Below, piece by piece: positions 17,881 to 27,171 of a stretch of 64,000 nucleotides of DNA. The first letter of the stretch is position 1. The number at the start of each line of letters is the position of its first letter. The DNA comes from Mycolicibacterium arabiense (GTDB lineage Bacteria > Actinomycetota > Actinomycetes > Mycobacteriales > Mycobacteriaceae). The stretch covers positions 62,001 to 126,000 of the forward strand of contig NZ_AP022593.1 of NCBI RefSeq assembly GCF_010731815.2, given 5' to 3'. The position numbers and the translations under genes are program-made. The notes under the pieces were generated by a model. The model saw only the letters and a program-made list of their open reading frames with translations. It did no database searches and had not been told where the DNA came from.

Positions 17881-19644
17881 TTACTTCACCTCGAGCTGCA
17901 CCTGACCGTTCATCATCGTCATCACCACGTTGGCGCGGTGGATGTCGTGCGGATCGCCCTCGAAGACGTTGCGATCCAGCACGATCAGATCGGCACGCTT
18001 GCCCACCTCGATCGAGCCCACCTCGGTGTCCATCCGGATCTGATGCGCGGCGCCAAGGGTATTGGCGTGCACGGCCTCGGCCACCGTCAGCCGTTCGTCG
18101 GCGGGTGCCAGCACCGGGGCATCGGGCTCTCCGACCAGCTGACGGGTCACGCCGATCTGAATGGAGTCGAGCGGTCTGTAGGTCGAGAAGTAACCCGCGG
18201 CCGGCCAATCGGTGCCCAGCGAGATTCGACCACCCGATTGAAGCACCGTCTTGGGCCGGTACATCTTGGCGGCACGTTCCGGGCCGTAGCGTTCGGCGAG
18301 GTTCTGCAGAGTGTCGGGGTCGCCCGACATCCAGTTCGCGGAGAACTGGGCCGTGACGCCGAGCTCGGCGAAGCGCCCGTTGTCGGAGTCGTCGACGTAG
18401 ACGAGGTGTGCGATGGCGTGCCTGCGGTCACGCGGGGGATTGGTGACGATCGCCTGCTCGATGGCGTCGAGCGCAGTGCGGGTGGTGCGCTCACCGCAGG
18501 CGTGCACGTGCACGTCGAAACCGGCGGCGTCGACCGCGCCGATCAGCTCTTGCCACTGCTCCGGCGTGAACGGTGAGCCGCCGGTCGAGTCCGGCTGGTC
18601 GGCATACGGTTCGAGCAGCCAGGCCGTGTAGCCCTCCTGCGTACCGTCGCCGATGATCTTGACGACGTCGACCTGCACCAGGTCGCTCGACACCTGATTT
18701 CTGGTCTCGAGCAACCTCTGCGTCGCGGTGTCGACCGGCGGTGCCTTGACCGTGTAGCAGGCGACGACCCGCACCGGCAGCGCCCCGCGCTTCTCCACGT
18801 CGGTGTACAGCTGCAGCAGTGCGGCCTGGTCGTCGCCGATCGGCGGCACGCCTGCGTCGAAGAGCGTGGTGATGCCGGCCGCGGTCGCCTTCGGAAGCCA
18901 CGCCTCCATCAGTCGCCCCATCGTCTGCGCCGAGATGGGTTCGACGGCGTCCACCAGGCCCAGCACCGCGTTCACCTCCAGGACGTAACCCGTCGGGTCG
19001 CCGTTGCGGTCGCGGGCGTAATAGCTGAACCGCGGGATCGGATCCGGCGTGTCGCGGGTGACCTTCGCGATCTCCAACGCCTTCGAGTTCGCCCACAAGC
19101 TGTGGCCGTCTATGGCGAAGAAGAACGCAGGCCGGTCGGGCAGGATGCGGTCGAGGTCGCCGCGGGTGGGGCCCTGCGGGCCGAACATGTCCACCCGCCA
19201 CCCGAATCCGCGCACCGGGCCCTCGGGATTCGCCTTCGCGTACGTCTCGATCGCGGACAGCGCGTCGGCGAGCGTGGGGACCTGCAGATCGACGCCGGAG
19301 GTCAGGAACGCGCCGAGGAAGGGGTGGGTGTGCCCCTCGACGAACCCCGGCATCAGCAGGCGACCGTCGAGGTCCACCACTCTGGTCGCGGGCCCGATGA
19401 ACGCGTCGGCGCCGGCGTCGTCTCCGACGTAGGTGATGCCGTCGCCCTGCACCGCGACGGCTTGCACCCACTCCTGCGGGCCGGCCACCGTGTAGACGCG
19501 GCCGCTGCGGAACACGACGTCCGCGGCGTCGTCGAGTTCGGGTGCGAGTGTGTCACTCGGCGCAGTCGATGGCTGTGTCGTGCGGGGAGGGGTCTCGGTC
19601 CCCAGTGACGCGAAGTGCGGCGCCCACTCGCATGCAGTGCACAT
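17881..19644 (-). CDS. Amidohydrolase (YtcJ-like metal-dependent hydrolase)
   Basis: A 587-residue amidohydrolase-superfamily enzyme. The N-terminal strand ADVVFRSGRVYTV, the metal-binding HTH in GFVEGHTHPF, later His residues (HVHACGER and HAIAHLVYV) and SLGTDWP near the C terminus define the fold. YtcJ-like enzymes hydrolyse diverse N-acyl or cyclic amide substrates; this one is not identifiable. The start is uncertain: 19644 is given, but the conserved part begins about 40 residues in. It follows the DUF4191 gene by 7 bases, so it is transcribed with the lipoylation operon. I recall no equivalent in M. tuberculosis at this locus. Confidence 0.85.
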   Translation of the reverse strand: MCTACEWAPHFASLGTETPPRTTQPSTAPSDTLAPELDDAADVVFRSGRVYTVAGPQEWVQAVAVQGDGITYVGDDAGADAFIGPATRVVDLDGRLLMPGFVEGHTHPFLGAFLTSGVDLQVPTLADALSAIETYAKANPEGPVRGFGWRVDMFGPQGPTRGDLDRILPDRPAFFFAIDGHSLWANSKALEIAKVTRDTPDPIPRFSYYARDRNGDPTGYVLEVNAVLGLVDAVEPISAQTMGRLMEAWLPKATAAGITTLFDAGVPPIGDDQAALLQLYTDVEKRGALPVRVVACYTVKAPPVDTATQRLLETRNQVSSDLVQVDVVKIIGDGTQEGYTAWLLEPYADQPDSTGGSPFTPEQWQELIGAVDAAGFDVHVHACGERTTRTALDAIEQAIVTNPPRDRRHAIAHLVYVDDSDNGRFAELGVTAQFSANWMSGDPDTLQNLAERYGPERAAKMYRPKTVLQSGGRISLGTDWPAAGYFSTYRPLDSIQIGVTRQLVGEPDAPVLAPADERLTVAEAVHANTLGAAHQIRMDTEVGSIEVGKRADLIVLDRNVFEGDPHDIHRANVVMTMMNGQVQLEVK

Positions 19645-19651
19645 CGGCGAA

Positions 19652-20407
19652 CTAGCGGCGACGGACGGTGCGCTGCACGCCCTTCATCTTGGTGTTGCCC
19701 GGCATCGGACCCTTCGGCATGGCGGCCGGGCCGACGCGCGAGCCCAGCGCCACCAGGCGCGACTCCAGCGAGTCCATCTGCTTGACCGTGATGTTGGCAG
19801 GCAGCTTGGTCAGGTGGCGCTCCAGCTTCGACAACGGCACCTCGCCCTCGCCGTTGCCGACCACGATGACGTAGATCGGCACGTCGCCGACGAGTCGGGC
19901 GGTGCGCTTCTTCTCCTGCGCGAGAAGGGGTTTGACCCGGTTCGCGGAACCCTCGCCGACGAAGATGACCCCGGGACGGCCGATCACGCGGTGCACGGCG
20001 TCGAAGTGACCCGTCGCCGCGACGCCCGGCGTGACGCGCCACTTGCCGCGCAGGTTGTCCAGCGCCCAAGCGGCGGCACCGGTCTGCCCCTCGGCCTTGC
20101 GATAGACCGACTTCTGCGCGCGCCGACCGAAGATGATGAACGCGACCAGCGCACCGAGCAGGATGCCCAACGGGATCAGGGCGATCAGCGTGAAGGTGCT
20201 GCCCGCGATCAGCCCGGCGGCCACCGCAATGCCGACGATCAGGACGAATGCGCCGATCATGTACGGCAGGAGGCGCTTGTCCTCCTTGCGTTGGATCTGG
20301 AATGCCTGCCACAGCTGACTGCGCCGCTCCTTGGAGGCAGCCTTCCGCGTGGCCTTCGCCTGGGCCTTGGCGGCCTTCATCTCGGCGGTATTGCGCTTTT
20401 TCGCCAT
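19652..20407 (-). CDS. DUF4191 membrane protein (Rv2219 homologue)
   Basis: A 251-residue protein of unknown function. It has a very basic N terminus (MAKKRNTAEMKAAKAQAK), two adjacent transmembrane helices around residues 48-92 and a cytoplasmic domain ending in a basic tail. Actinobacterial DUF4191 proteins keep this position directly after lipA, which suggests a link to lipoylation or its membrane environment, but no activity is known to me. The ATG at 20407 lies 48 bases after the lipA stop. Confidence 0.87.
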   Translation of the reverse strand: MAKKRNTAEMKAAKAQAKATRKAASKERRSQLWQAFQIQRKEDKRLLPYMIGAFVLIVGIAVAAGLIAGSTFTLIALIPLGILLGALVAFIIFGRRAQKSVYRKAEGQTGAAAWALDNLRGKWRVTPGVAATGHFDAVHRVIGRPGVIFVGEGSANRVKPLLAQEKKRTARLVGDVPIYVIVVGNGEGEVPLSKLERHLTKLPANITVKQMDSLESRLVALGSRVGPAAMPKGPMPGNTKMKGVQRTVRRR

Positions 20408-20455
20408 TGGATCAGGATACGGGTGGCCCGGGCATTCCCCATGCCCCGCCGGACA

Positions 20456-21391
20456 TCAGGAAGCCGACGCCGCCCGGATGCGTGCGGTTTCGGCGTAGAG
20501 CCTGCCCGCGCGGTACGACGACCGCACCAGCGGACCGGCCAGAACGCCGGAGAAACCGACCTCCTCGGCGAACTTCGAGTGCTCGACGAACTCCTCGGGC
20601 TTGACCCAACGCTCCACCGGGTGGTGCCGCAGCGACGGACGCAGGTACTGCGTGATGGTGATGATGTCGCAACCCGCCTGATGCAGGTCGACGAGCGCGG
20701 TCCGCACCTCGTCGGGCGTCTCGCCCATGCCGAGGATCAGATTGCTCTTGGTGACCAGACCGAACTCGCGCGCCGCAGTGATGACGTCGAGGCTGCGCTG
20801 GTACCGGAAGGCCGGCCGGATCCGCTTGAAGATGCGGGGGACCGTCTCGACGTTGTGCGCGAACACCTCGGGCCGCGACTCGAAGACCTCGTTGAGCTGT
20901 TCGGGGATCGCATTGAAGTCCGGGGCCAGCAGCTCGACGCCAGTGTTCGGGTTGAGCAACTTGATCTGGCGGACCGTCTCGGCGTAGAGCCACGCGCCGC
21001 CGTCGGGCAGGTCGTCGCGCGCGACACCGGTGACCGTCGAGTAGCGCAGGCCCATCGCCTGCACGCTCTCGGCGACGCGGCGCGGTTCGTCACGGTCGAG
21101 TTCAGCAGGCTTGCCGGTGTCGATCTGGCAGAAGTCGCACCGCCGGGTGCACTGCTCGCCGCCGATGAGGAAGGTCGCCTCGCGGTCCTCCCAGCATTCG
21201 TAGATGTTGGGACAGCCCGCCTCCTCGCACACCGTGTGCAGACCCTCGCGGCGCACCAGCGCCTTGAGTTCCTTGTACTCCGGGCCGGTCTTCAGCGTCG
21301 TCTTGATCCACGGCGGCTTGCGCTCGATGGGGGTCTCGGCGTTGCGGACCTCGAGCCGCAGCAATTTGCGGCCGTCGGGGGCGATAGTCAC
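20456..21391 (-). CDS. lipA: Lipoyl synthase
   Basis: Radical-SAM enzyme that inserts two sulfur atoms into octanoyl groups on lipoyl domains. At 311 residues it is full length. Both iron-sulfur clusters can be read: the auxiliary CxxxxCxxxxxC (Cys55, Cys60, Cys66) and the radical-SAM CxxxCxxC (Cys81, Cys85, Cys88). The C-terminal RSSYRA motif supplies the auxiliary-cluster serine. The GTG start overlaps the lipB stop by four bases (GTGA), so the octanoyl-transfer and sulfur-insertion steps are translationally coupled. One substrate, DlaT, is encoded at the head of the same operon. Confidence 0.97.
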   Translation of the reverse strand: MTIAPDGRKLLRLEVRNAETPIERKPPWIKTTLKTGPEYKELKALVRREGLHTVCEEAGCPNIYECWEDREATFLIGGEQCTRRCDFCQIDTGKPAELDRDEPRRVAESVQAMGLRYSTVTGVARDDLPDGGAWLYAETVRQIKLLNPNTGVELLAPDFNAIPEQLNEVFESRPEVFAHNVETVPRIFKRIRPAFRYQRSLDVITAAREFGLVTKSNLILGMGETPDEVRTALVDLHQAGCDIITITQYLRPSLRHHPVERWVKPEEFVEHSKFAEEVGFSGVLAGPLVRSSYRAGRLYAETARIRAASAS

Positions 21392-22113
21392 TGGACCGAT
21401 TCTACGCTCGCGGCCGACGAGGCACCGACCGCGATGCGGCCGTCGAGGGCGTCGGCGACGGCGTCGGCAACCATGTCGACGACGTCCGTGACGCCGACCG
21501 TGCGGCCCAGCTCGGCCGACAGTGACGTGACACCTGCGTCGGAGATGCCACAGGGCACGATCGAGGAGTACGCGCCGAGATCGCAGTCACAGTTCAGCGC
21601 GAAGCCGTGCAGCGTCGTCCCCCTGGCCACCCGGATGCCGATGGCCGCGATCTTGCGCGTCGGTCGCGGGCCGTCGGCAGGCACCCAGACCCCGGAACGA
21701 CCCTCCACCCGGCACACCGGGACGCCCAGCGCAGTGCACACCGACATCAGCGAATCCTCAAGGCGGCGAACGAACTTCACGACGTCCATGGGCTGCGCGA
21801 GACCTATGATCGGGTAGCCGACGAGCTGACCGGGACCGTGCCAGGTGATCTTGCCGCCGCGGTCGGTGTCGACGACCGGGATCCCGCCCGAGATCCTGGG
21901 GTCGGGGCGCTCGTGCGGTTCGGTGCGCTTGCCTGCGGTGTAGGTCGGGGGATGTTCCAGCAGCAGCAGGGTGTCGGGACCGCCGGCGACCCTGGCGTCG
22001 GCCGTCTCGCGCTGCAACTGCCAGGCGGACTCGTAGTCGAGCGTGCCGAGCCGCCGCACGTCGATCCGCGACGACGCCGCGCGGACCGAGGCCGGCGCCG
22101 GGTCAGAAGACAT
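21388..22113 (-). CDS. lipB: Octanoyl-[acyl-carrier-protein]:protein octanoyltransferase
   Basis: LipB moves octanoate from acyl carrier protein to lipoyl-domain lysines. The protein has 241 residues. The catalytic pair is visible as Lys154 (TRKIAAIG) and Cys188 (IVPCGIS), matching Lys142/Cys176 of the M. tuberculosis enzyme; [15 protein letters not shown] is the family signature. I chose the ATG at 22113; open frame continues to 22281 but overlaps the previous gene and is not conserved. It ends within the first codon of lipA. Confidence 0.96.
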   Translation of the reverse strand: MSSDPAPASVRAASSRIDVRRLGTLDYESAWQLQRETADARVAGGPDTLLLLEHPPTYTAGKRTEPHERPDPRISGGIPVVDTDRGGKITWHGPGQLVGYPIIGLAQPMDVVKFVRRLEDSLMSVCTALGVPVCRVEGRSGVWVPADGPRPTRKIAAIGIRVARGTTLHGFALNCDCDLGAYSSIVPCGISDAGVTSLSAELGRTVGVTDVVDMVADAVADALDGRIAVGASSAASVESVQ

Positions 22114-22132
22114 GCCTGTCACGGTACGCCCG

Positions 22133-23038
22133 CTATCCGCCATCCTTGGCTGCCGTCGCGTACGCCAGTGCTTCGCCGATCGTGTTGTGCCGGAACTCGA
22201 AGCCCGCCCGCTCCAGCGCCGCGGGGATCGCACGCTGGCCGGCGAGCAGACCCTCGTCGGCGAACTCGCCGACGACCGCACGCAGTGCGAAGCCCGGCAC
22301 CGCCGTCGGCGTCGGCCGGTGCAGTGTCCGGCCCAGCGCGGCGGTGAACTCGGCGTTGGTCACCGGCGCCGGGCCGGTGAAGTTCACCGGCCCCGATACG
22401 TCGTCGTGGCCGATGGCGAACAGCAGCGCCCGAATCTGATCCTCGAGGCTGATCCACGCCATGTACTGCTTGCCGTTGCCCAGGCGGGTGCCGAGGCCGA
22501 ACGCGAACAACGGTCGCAGCCGACCGAGCACGCCACCGGACGGCGACAGCACGAGACCGGTACGCGCCAACACCACTCGCGCTCCCGCGTCGTGCGCCGC
22601 GGCGGTGGCCGCCTCCCAGTCCTCGCACAACTTCGCGAGGAACCCGTCGCCGCGCGGCGCACTCTCGTCGACGACGCGGTTGCGCGTGTCCCCGTAGAAG
22701 CCGACCGCGCTCGCGTTGACGAGCACCGGCACCCCGGCATCGGCCACCGCGTTCGACAGGACGTCGGTCGGCCCGATCCGGCTGTCGCGCAGGCTCTGCT
22801 TGAACGCCCCGGACCACCGCTTGTCCCCGACGCCGACGCCGCACATGTTCACCACGGCGTCGACGTCGTCGAGCACCCCGGTGTCCAGCTCGCCGGTGTC
22901 CGGGTTCCAGAACACGTCGTCGGCGTGGGCAGGCGTGCGTCGGACGAGCCGGACCACCCGGTGATCAGCGGCGCGCAGCGCACTGACGAGCGCCGTGCCG
23001 ATGACACCGGACGACCCGGCGATCGCGATGACCGACAC
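22133..23038 (-). CDS. TIGR01777 family NAD(P)-binding epimerase-like protein
   Basis: A 301-residue extended short-chain dehydrogenase/epimerase-like protein (SDR39U1 type). The Rossmann motif is [14 protein letters not shown] at the N terminus; [11 protein letters not shown] replaces the usual catalytic Tyr region, and [19 protein letters not shown] is typical of the family. Function is not established, though members are often near lipoate or haem genes. It corresponds to Rv2216. The GTG start lies 4 bases after dlaT, so it is in the same operon. Confidence 0.9.
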   Translation of the reverse strand: MSVIAIAGSSGVIGTALVSALRAADHRVVRLVRRTPAHADDVFWNPDTGELDTGVLDDVDAVVNMCGVGVGDKRWSGAFKQSLRDSRIGPTDVLSNAVADAGVPVLVNASAVGFYGDTRNRVVDESAPRGDGFLAKLCEDWEAATAAAHDAGARVVLARTGLVLSPSGGVLGRLRPLFAFGLGTRLGNGKQYMAWISLEDQIRALLFAIGHDDVSGPVNFTGPAPVTNAEFTAALGRTLHRPTPTAVPGFALRAVVGEFADEGLLAGQRAIPAALERAGFEFRHNTIGEALAYATAAKDGG

Positions 23039-23042
23039 GGGA

Positions 23043-24902
23043 TTAGAGCCCGAGGTCGGCCTCGAACGCCCCTTCTTCGAGTCGCCGCTTGATGGTGGTC
23101 AGGAAACGGCCCGCGTCGGCACCGTCGATCAGACGGTGGTCGTAGGTCAGCGGCAGGTAGGCCACCGACCGGACGCCGATCGACTCGTTGCCGAACTCGT
23201 CGACGATCACCCTCGGGCGCTTGACGATCGCACCGGTGCCGAGCATCGCCGCCTGCGGCGGGACCAGGATCGGCGTGTCGAACAGCGCGCCCTGGCTGCC
23301 GATGTTGGTGATGGTGAACGTGCCCCCGGACAGCTCGTCGGGCTTCAGGTTGCCCGAACGGGCGCGTGCCGCGATGTCGGCGATCGCGCGGGCCAGCCCG
23401 CCCAGCGACAGGTCACCCGCGTTGTGCACCACCGGGGACAGCAGTCCCTGCTCGGTGTCGACGGCGAAGCCGAGGTGCTCGGCGTCGTAGTAGGTGATCT
23501 GCTTGCTGTCCTCGTCGTAGCTGGCGTTGACGTTCGGGTGCGCCTTGAGTGCGTCGACGACGGCGACGGCGAAGAACGGCAGGAACGTCAGGTTGACGCC
23601 TTCGCGTTCGGCGAAGCTCGCCTTGGCCCGCGCCCGCAGCGCCACGATCTTGGTCAGGTCGACCTCGTGGGTCTGCGTCAACTGCGCGGTGGTCTGCAGC
23701 GACTCCCGGGTCTTCTTGGCCGTGATCTGCCGGATCCGGTTCGCCTTCTGCGTGGTGCCACGCAGATGCGCCAGCTTCGGGGCGGGTGCCGACTTCGCGG
23801 CGGCGGGTGCGGCCGCGGGAGCCGACGGCTCCGGGGTGGGCTCGGGAGCCTTCTTGGCCTCGGCAGCCGCGAGCACGTCCTGCTTGCGGACCCGACCGCC
23901 GACGCCGGTGCCCTTCACCGACGCCAGGTCGACGCCGTGCTCGGTCGCCAGCTTGCGAACCAGGGGAGTGACGTACGGGCCACCGTCGGACCCGGAGGCC
24001 TCGGCGGTCGCCGCGGGCGCCTTGGGCTCTTCCTTGGGTTCGGGCTTCGGCTCTGGCTTGGGCTCTTCCTTGGGTTCGGCCTTCGGTTCCGGCTTCGGCT
24101 CTTCCTTCGCCTCGGGCTCCGGCTCCGGCTCTTCCTTCGCCTCGGGCTCCGGCTCGGGTTCGGGCTCGGGCTCGGGCTCGGGTTCCGGTTCGGGCTCGGG
24201 TTCGGGCTCTGCCTCGGACGCCGCGTCCGCCGAGCCGATCTTGGCGAGTTCGCCGCCGACCTCGACGACGTCGTCCTCCTCGGCGGTGATGGACAACAGC
24301 GTGCCCGCCACCGGTGAGGGGATCTCGGTGTCGACCTTGTCGGTGGACACCTCGACGAGGGGCTCGTCCACCTCGACGCTGTCGCCGACCTTCTTCAGCC
24401 ACCGGGTGACGGTGCCCTCGGTGACGGACTCGCCCAACTCGGGCATCTTGACCGCCGTGGCATCGCCGCCGCCCGAGGCTGCGGGCTTCTTCGACGGCTT
24501 CTCGGGCTCGGGCTCCGCCTCGGTCTCCTCGGCGGCCGGCTCGGACTGCGCGGCCGGTTCCTCGGCAGGCGCCTCTTCCTCGGCGGGCTCGTCGGAGGAG
24601 TCCTCGGCAGCCGAGTCGCCTGAATCGGCGTCGTCGGATCCCGAATCGTCGGAGCCGCCTTCGCCTTCTTCGCCGATCGTCGCGAGGTCACCACCGACCT
24701 CGACGGTGTCGTCCTCCTGGGCGATGATCTTGGTCAGAACACCAGCGGCGGGAGAAGGGATTTCGGTGTCGACCTTGTCGGTCGACACCTCGAGCAGGGG
24801 CTCGTCGACTTCGACGGTGTCGCCCTCCTGCTTGAGCCAGCGGGTCACCGTCCCCTCCGTGACGCTCTCACCGAGTGCGGGCATCTGGACGGAGATGGCC
24901 AT
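23043..24902 (-). CDS. dlaT: Dihydrolipoamide acyltransferase E2 (DlaT)
   Basis: E2 core of the pyruvate dehydrogenase complex and, in M. tuberculosis, part of the peroxynitrite reductase system with Lpd, AhpD and AhpC. The 619 residues comprise two lipoyl domains with STDKVDTEI motifs (Lys43 and Lys189), long acidic linkers, a peripheral subunit-binding domain ([15 protein letters not shown]), an Ala/Pro linker and the catalytic acyltransferase domain with His589 in YDHRLIDGA. The linker after the second lipoyl domain is an unusually long run of Glu-Pro and Glu-Pro-Lys units. Start: ATG at 24902 after a GAGGGAG site. First gene of the lipoylation operon. Confidence 0.96.
   Translation of the reverse strand: MAISVQMPALGESVTEGTVTRWLKQEGDTVEVDEPLLEVSTDKVDTEIPSPAAGVLTKIIAQEDDTVEVGGDLATIGEEGEGGSDDSGSDDADSGDSAAEDSSDEPAEEEAPAEEPAAQSEPAAEETEAEPEPEKPSKKPAASGGGDATAVKMPELGESVTEGTVTRWLKKVGDSVEVDEPLVEVSTDKVDTEIPSPVAGTLLSITAEEDDVVEVGGELAKIGSADAASEAEPEPEPEPEPEPEPEPEPEPEPEAKEEPEPEPEAKEEPKPEPKAEPKEEPKPEPKPEPKEEPKAPAATAEASGSDGGPYVTPLVRKLATEHGVDLASVKGTGVGGRVRKQDVLAAAEAKKAPEPTPEPSAPAAAPAAAKSAPAPKLAHLRGTTQKANRIRQITAKKTRESLQTTAQLTQTHEVDLTKIVALRARAKASFAEREGVNLTFLPFFAVAVVDALKAHPNVNASYDEDSKQITYYDAEHLGFAVDTEQGLLSPVVHNAGDLSLGGLARAIADIAARARSGNLKPDELSGGTFTITNIGSQGALFDTPILVPPQAAMLGTGAIVKRPRVIVDEFGNESIGVRSVAYLPLTYDHRLIDGADAGRFLTTIKRRLEEGAFEADLGL
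24010..24216 (-). repeat. Hexanucleotide (Glu-Pro) repeat tract inside dlaT
   Basis: A run of GGCTCG/GGTTCG-type hexamers encodes about a dozen consecutive Glu-Pro pairs and then Glu-Pro-Lys/Ala-Lys-Glu-Glu variants. It forms a stiff charged linker between the second lipoyl domain and the subunit-binding domain. Such tracts are prone to length change. Confidence 0.8.
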
Positions 24903-25064
24903 GTGTGTTGACTCCCTCGAACGGTCGCGCGTGCCAGGTCGAAATATCGCGTTGCCCATCCTTCCACGTCCGCGCGCGTTGGTCGTCGCAGACCTGCACA
25001 CGGCGCGCTCTGGCACTATCGAATCAAGCGTTGGCACTTCCGTGCCGAAGGGAGTCGGGTCGAG

Positions 25065-25418
25065 TTGGGGCTGTTCGACAGGTTGCGACGTCGCCGCGGT
25101 GGCCGTACCAGCAAAGCGGACTCAGCGGCCAACCTCGACTACCTGAAGCAGTGGGTCGCCACCCACACCGGTGTCGAGGCATTCATCGAGCCCCAGACCA
25201 CCGTCACCGAGGTCACCGCGATACTCATCGCCGCCGACGGCGAGTGGACGCGCCGCCGCGTGGGCGGGCAGGCCGGTGCCCGCAGGCTGAACGCCCAACT
25301 CGGGATCCCCGTCTACGACGTACAGAAGGTCGGCTATCCGCAGCGGATGCGCGACTATGACGAGAAGCGACGCATCGAGCGCAAGCGCGCGGCGCGTCGC
25401 GAACTCGAAGATCGCTGA
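25065..25418 (+). CDS. Small conserved protein of unknown function
   Basis: A 117-residue soluble protein: a basic N terminus ([14 protein letters not shown]), a central alpha/beta section ([25 protein letters not shown]) and a highly charged C-terminal helix rich in Arg/Glu. I do not recognise a catalytic motif; close mycobacterial relatives are sometimes labelled oxidoreductase without support. The start is a TTG with an AAGGGAG site about 10 bases upstream. It is divergent from dlaT and lies 19 bases before ephD, so both may share a transcript. Confidence 0.75.
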   Translation: MGLFDRLRRRRGGRTSKADSAANLDYLKQWVATHTGVEAFIEPQTTVTEVTAILIAADGEWTRRRVGGQAGARRLNAQLGIPVYDVQKVGYPQRMRDYDEKRRIERKRAARRELEDR

Positions 25419-25437
25419 ACCGCCCCGGGAAGGTCAC

Positions 25438-27171
25438 ATGACGGCCATGCAGGAGTCATTCGTCGAGAGCGCGGACGGCGTCCGGATCGCGGTCTACGCC
25501 CAGGGCAACCCGACGGGCCCGACCGTCGTGCTCGTACACGGATGGCCGGATTCGCACGTGCTGTGGGACGGCGTGGTGCCGCTGCTCGCCGACCGGTTCC
25601 GGGTGATCACGTACGACAACCGCGGCGTCGGGCGATCGGACGCTCCGCGGCGGGTCGCGTCGTTCGCGATGGCGCGCTACGCCGACGACTTCCAGGCCGT
25701 GCTCGACGCGGTCGCACCGGGCAGTGCAGTGCACGTACTGGCTCACGACTGGGGGTCGGTCGGCGTGTGGGAGTACCTCGCACGCCCGGAATCGGGTCAG
25801 CGCGTCGCCTCGTTCACGTCGGTGTCGGGGCCCAGCACCGACCACCTGAACCGCTTCGTCGTCGGCAACCTGCTGCGCCCCTACCGTCCCCGCAAGTTCG
25901 CCCAGGCCGTCGCCCAGTTGGGCCGGCTGTCCTACATGGGCCTGTTCTCCATCCCCGTGCTGGCGCCGACGTTGGTCCGCGCGTCGTTCAGGGCCGGTCA
26001 GATGCGACGAGTCCATCCCGGGAGCCCGTCGGTCTCCGATGCCGTGGCCAGCATGAAGGTGTACCCCGCCAACTTCTTCCGCGCGCTCGCGCACGCCCGA
26101 CCCGACCATCACGTCGACGTACCGGTGCAGCTCGTCGTCAACGCCCGTGACCCGTTCGTCCGGCACTACGTCTACGACGAGACCGACCGCTGGGCATCCC
26201 GGCTGTGGCGGCGCGACCTGCGGGCGGGCCACTGGGCGCCGATGTCGCATCCGGCGGTGCTGGCGACGGCGGTGACCGAGCTGGCCGAGCACGTCGACGG
26301 GGCGGAACCCGCCCGCGGGCTGCGACGCGCCCAGGTCGGCCGGGACCGCAAGCACTTCGGCGACATGCTGGTCTCGGTCACCGGGGCCGGCAGCGGCATC
26401 GGCCGCGAGACCGCGCTCGCCTTCGCCGCCGAGGGGGCGGAACTGATCGTCAGCGACATCGACGAGCAGGCCGCATCCGACACCGCCGCGCGGATCGCCG
26501 CACGCGGCGGGGAGGCGCACGCCTACCGGCTCGACGTGTCCGACGCCGAGGCCGTCGAGGCGTTCGCCGCCCGGGTGTGCGACGAGCACGGGGTGCCCGA
26601 CGTCGTGGTGAACAACGCCGGGATCGGTCAGGCCGGGGCCTTCCTCGACACCCCCGCCGACCAGTGGGACCGGGTGCTCGACGTCAACCTCGGTGGCGTG
26701 GTGAACGGGTGCCGCGCCTTCGCCGGCCGGCTCGTCGAACGCGGCACCGGCGGCCACGTCGTCAACGTGTCGTCGATGGCGGCGTACGCGCCGCTGCAGT
26801 CGATGAACGCCTACTGCACCAGCAAGGCCGCGGTGTACATGTTCTCAGACTGCCTGCGGGCCGAATTGTCCTCTGCCGGAATCGGTCTCACCACCGTGTG
26901 CCCCGGCGTCATCGACACCAACATCGTGCACACCACGCGCTTCGACCCGCCCCCTGGCAAGGCCGGTCAGGTCGCAGGCCGGCGCAAGCAACTCGAGGCG
27001 ATGTTCGCCGCGCGCCGCTACGGTCCCGACAAGGTGGCCATGGCGATCGTGTCGGCGGTGCAGAAGAACAAGCCGATCCGCCCCGTGGCGCCCGAGGCCT
27101 ACCTGCTCTACGGCACGTCGCGCATCGCGCCGCAAGCACTGCGCAGCACCGCCCGCGGCAACGTCATGTGA
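25438..27171 (+). CDS. ephD: EphD: alpha/beta-hydrolase fused to short-chain dehydrogenase
   Basis: A two-domain protein of 577 residues. Residues 1-300 are an epoxide-hydrolase-type alpha/beta-hydrolase with VHGWPDS and the nucleophile Asp104 in AHDWGS. Residues 305-577 are a short-chain dehydrogenase with TGAGSGIG, NNAG and catalytic Tyr459/Lys463 (YCTSK). M. tuberculosis EphD (Rv2214c) has this fusion and affects mycolic acid composition, probably acting on epoxy-mycolates. I chose the ATG at 25438 after GGGAAGG; an ATG at 25447 is also possible. The stop abuts the convergent pepB stop in TGATCA. Confidence 0.94.
   Translation: MTAMQESFVESADGVRIAVYAQGNPTGPTVVLVHGWPDSHVLWDGVVPLLADRFRVITYDNRGVGRSDAPRRVASFAMARYADDFQAVLDAVAPGSAVHVLAHDWGSVGVWEYLARPESGQRVASFTSVSGPSTDHLNRFVVGNLLRPYRPRKFAQAVAQLGRLSYMGLFSIPVLAPTLVRASFRAGQMRRVHPGSPSVSDAVASMKVYPANFFRALAHARPDHHVDVPVQLVVNARDPFVRHYVYDETDRWASRLWRRDLRAGHWAPMSHPAVLATAVTELAEHVDGAEPARGLRRAQVGRDRKHFGDMLVSVTGAGSGIGRETALAFAAEGAELIVSDIDEQAASDTAARIAARGGEAHAYRLDVSDAEAVEAFAARVCDEHGVPDVVVNNAGIGQAGAFLDTPADQWDRVLDVNLGGVVNGCRAFAGRLVERGTGGHVVNVSSMAAYAPLQSMNAYCTSKAAVYMFSDCLRAELSSAGIGLTTVCPGVIDTNIVHTTRFDPPPGKAGQVAGRRKQLEAMFAARRYGPDKVAMAIVSAVQKNKPIRPVAPEAYLLYGTSRIAPQALRSTARGNVM

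Noticed and set aside
24010..24216. CRISPR-like repeat array
   Set aside because: The repeats are contiguous hexamers in frame within dlaT, with no spacers.
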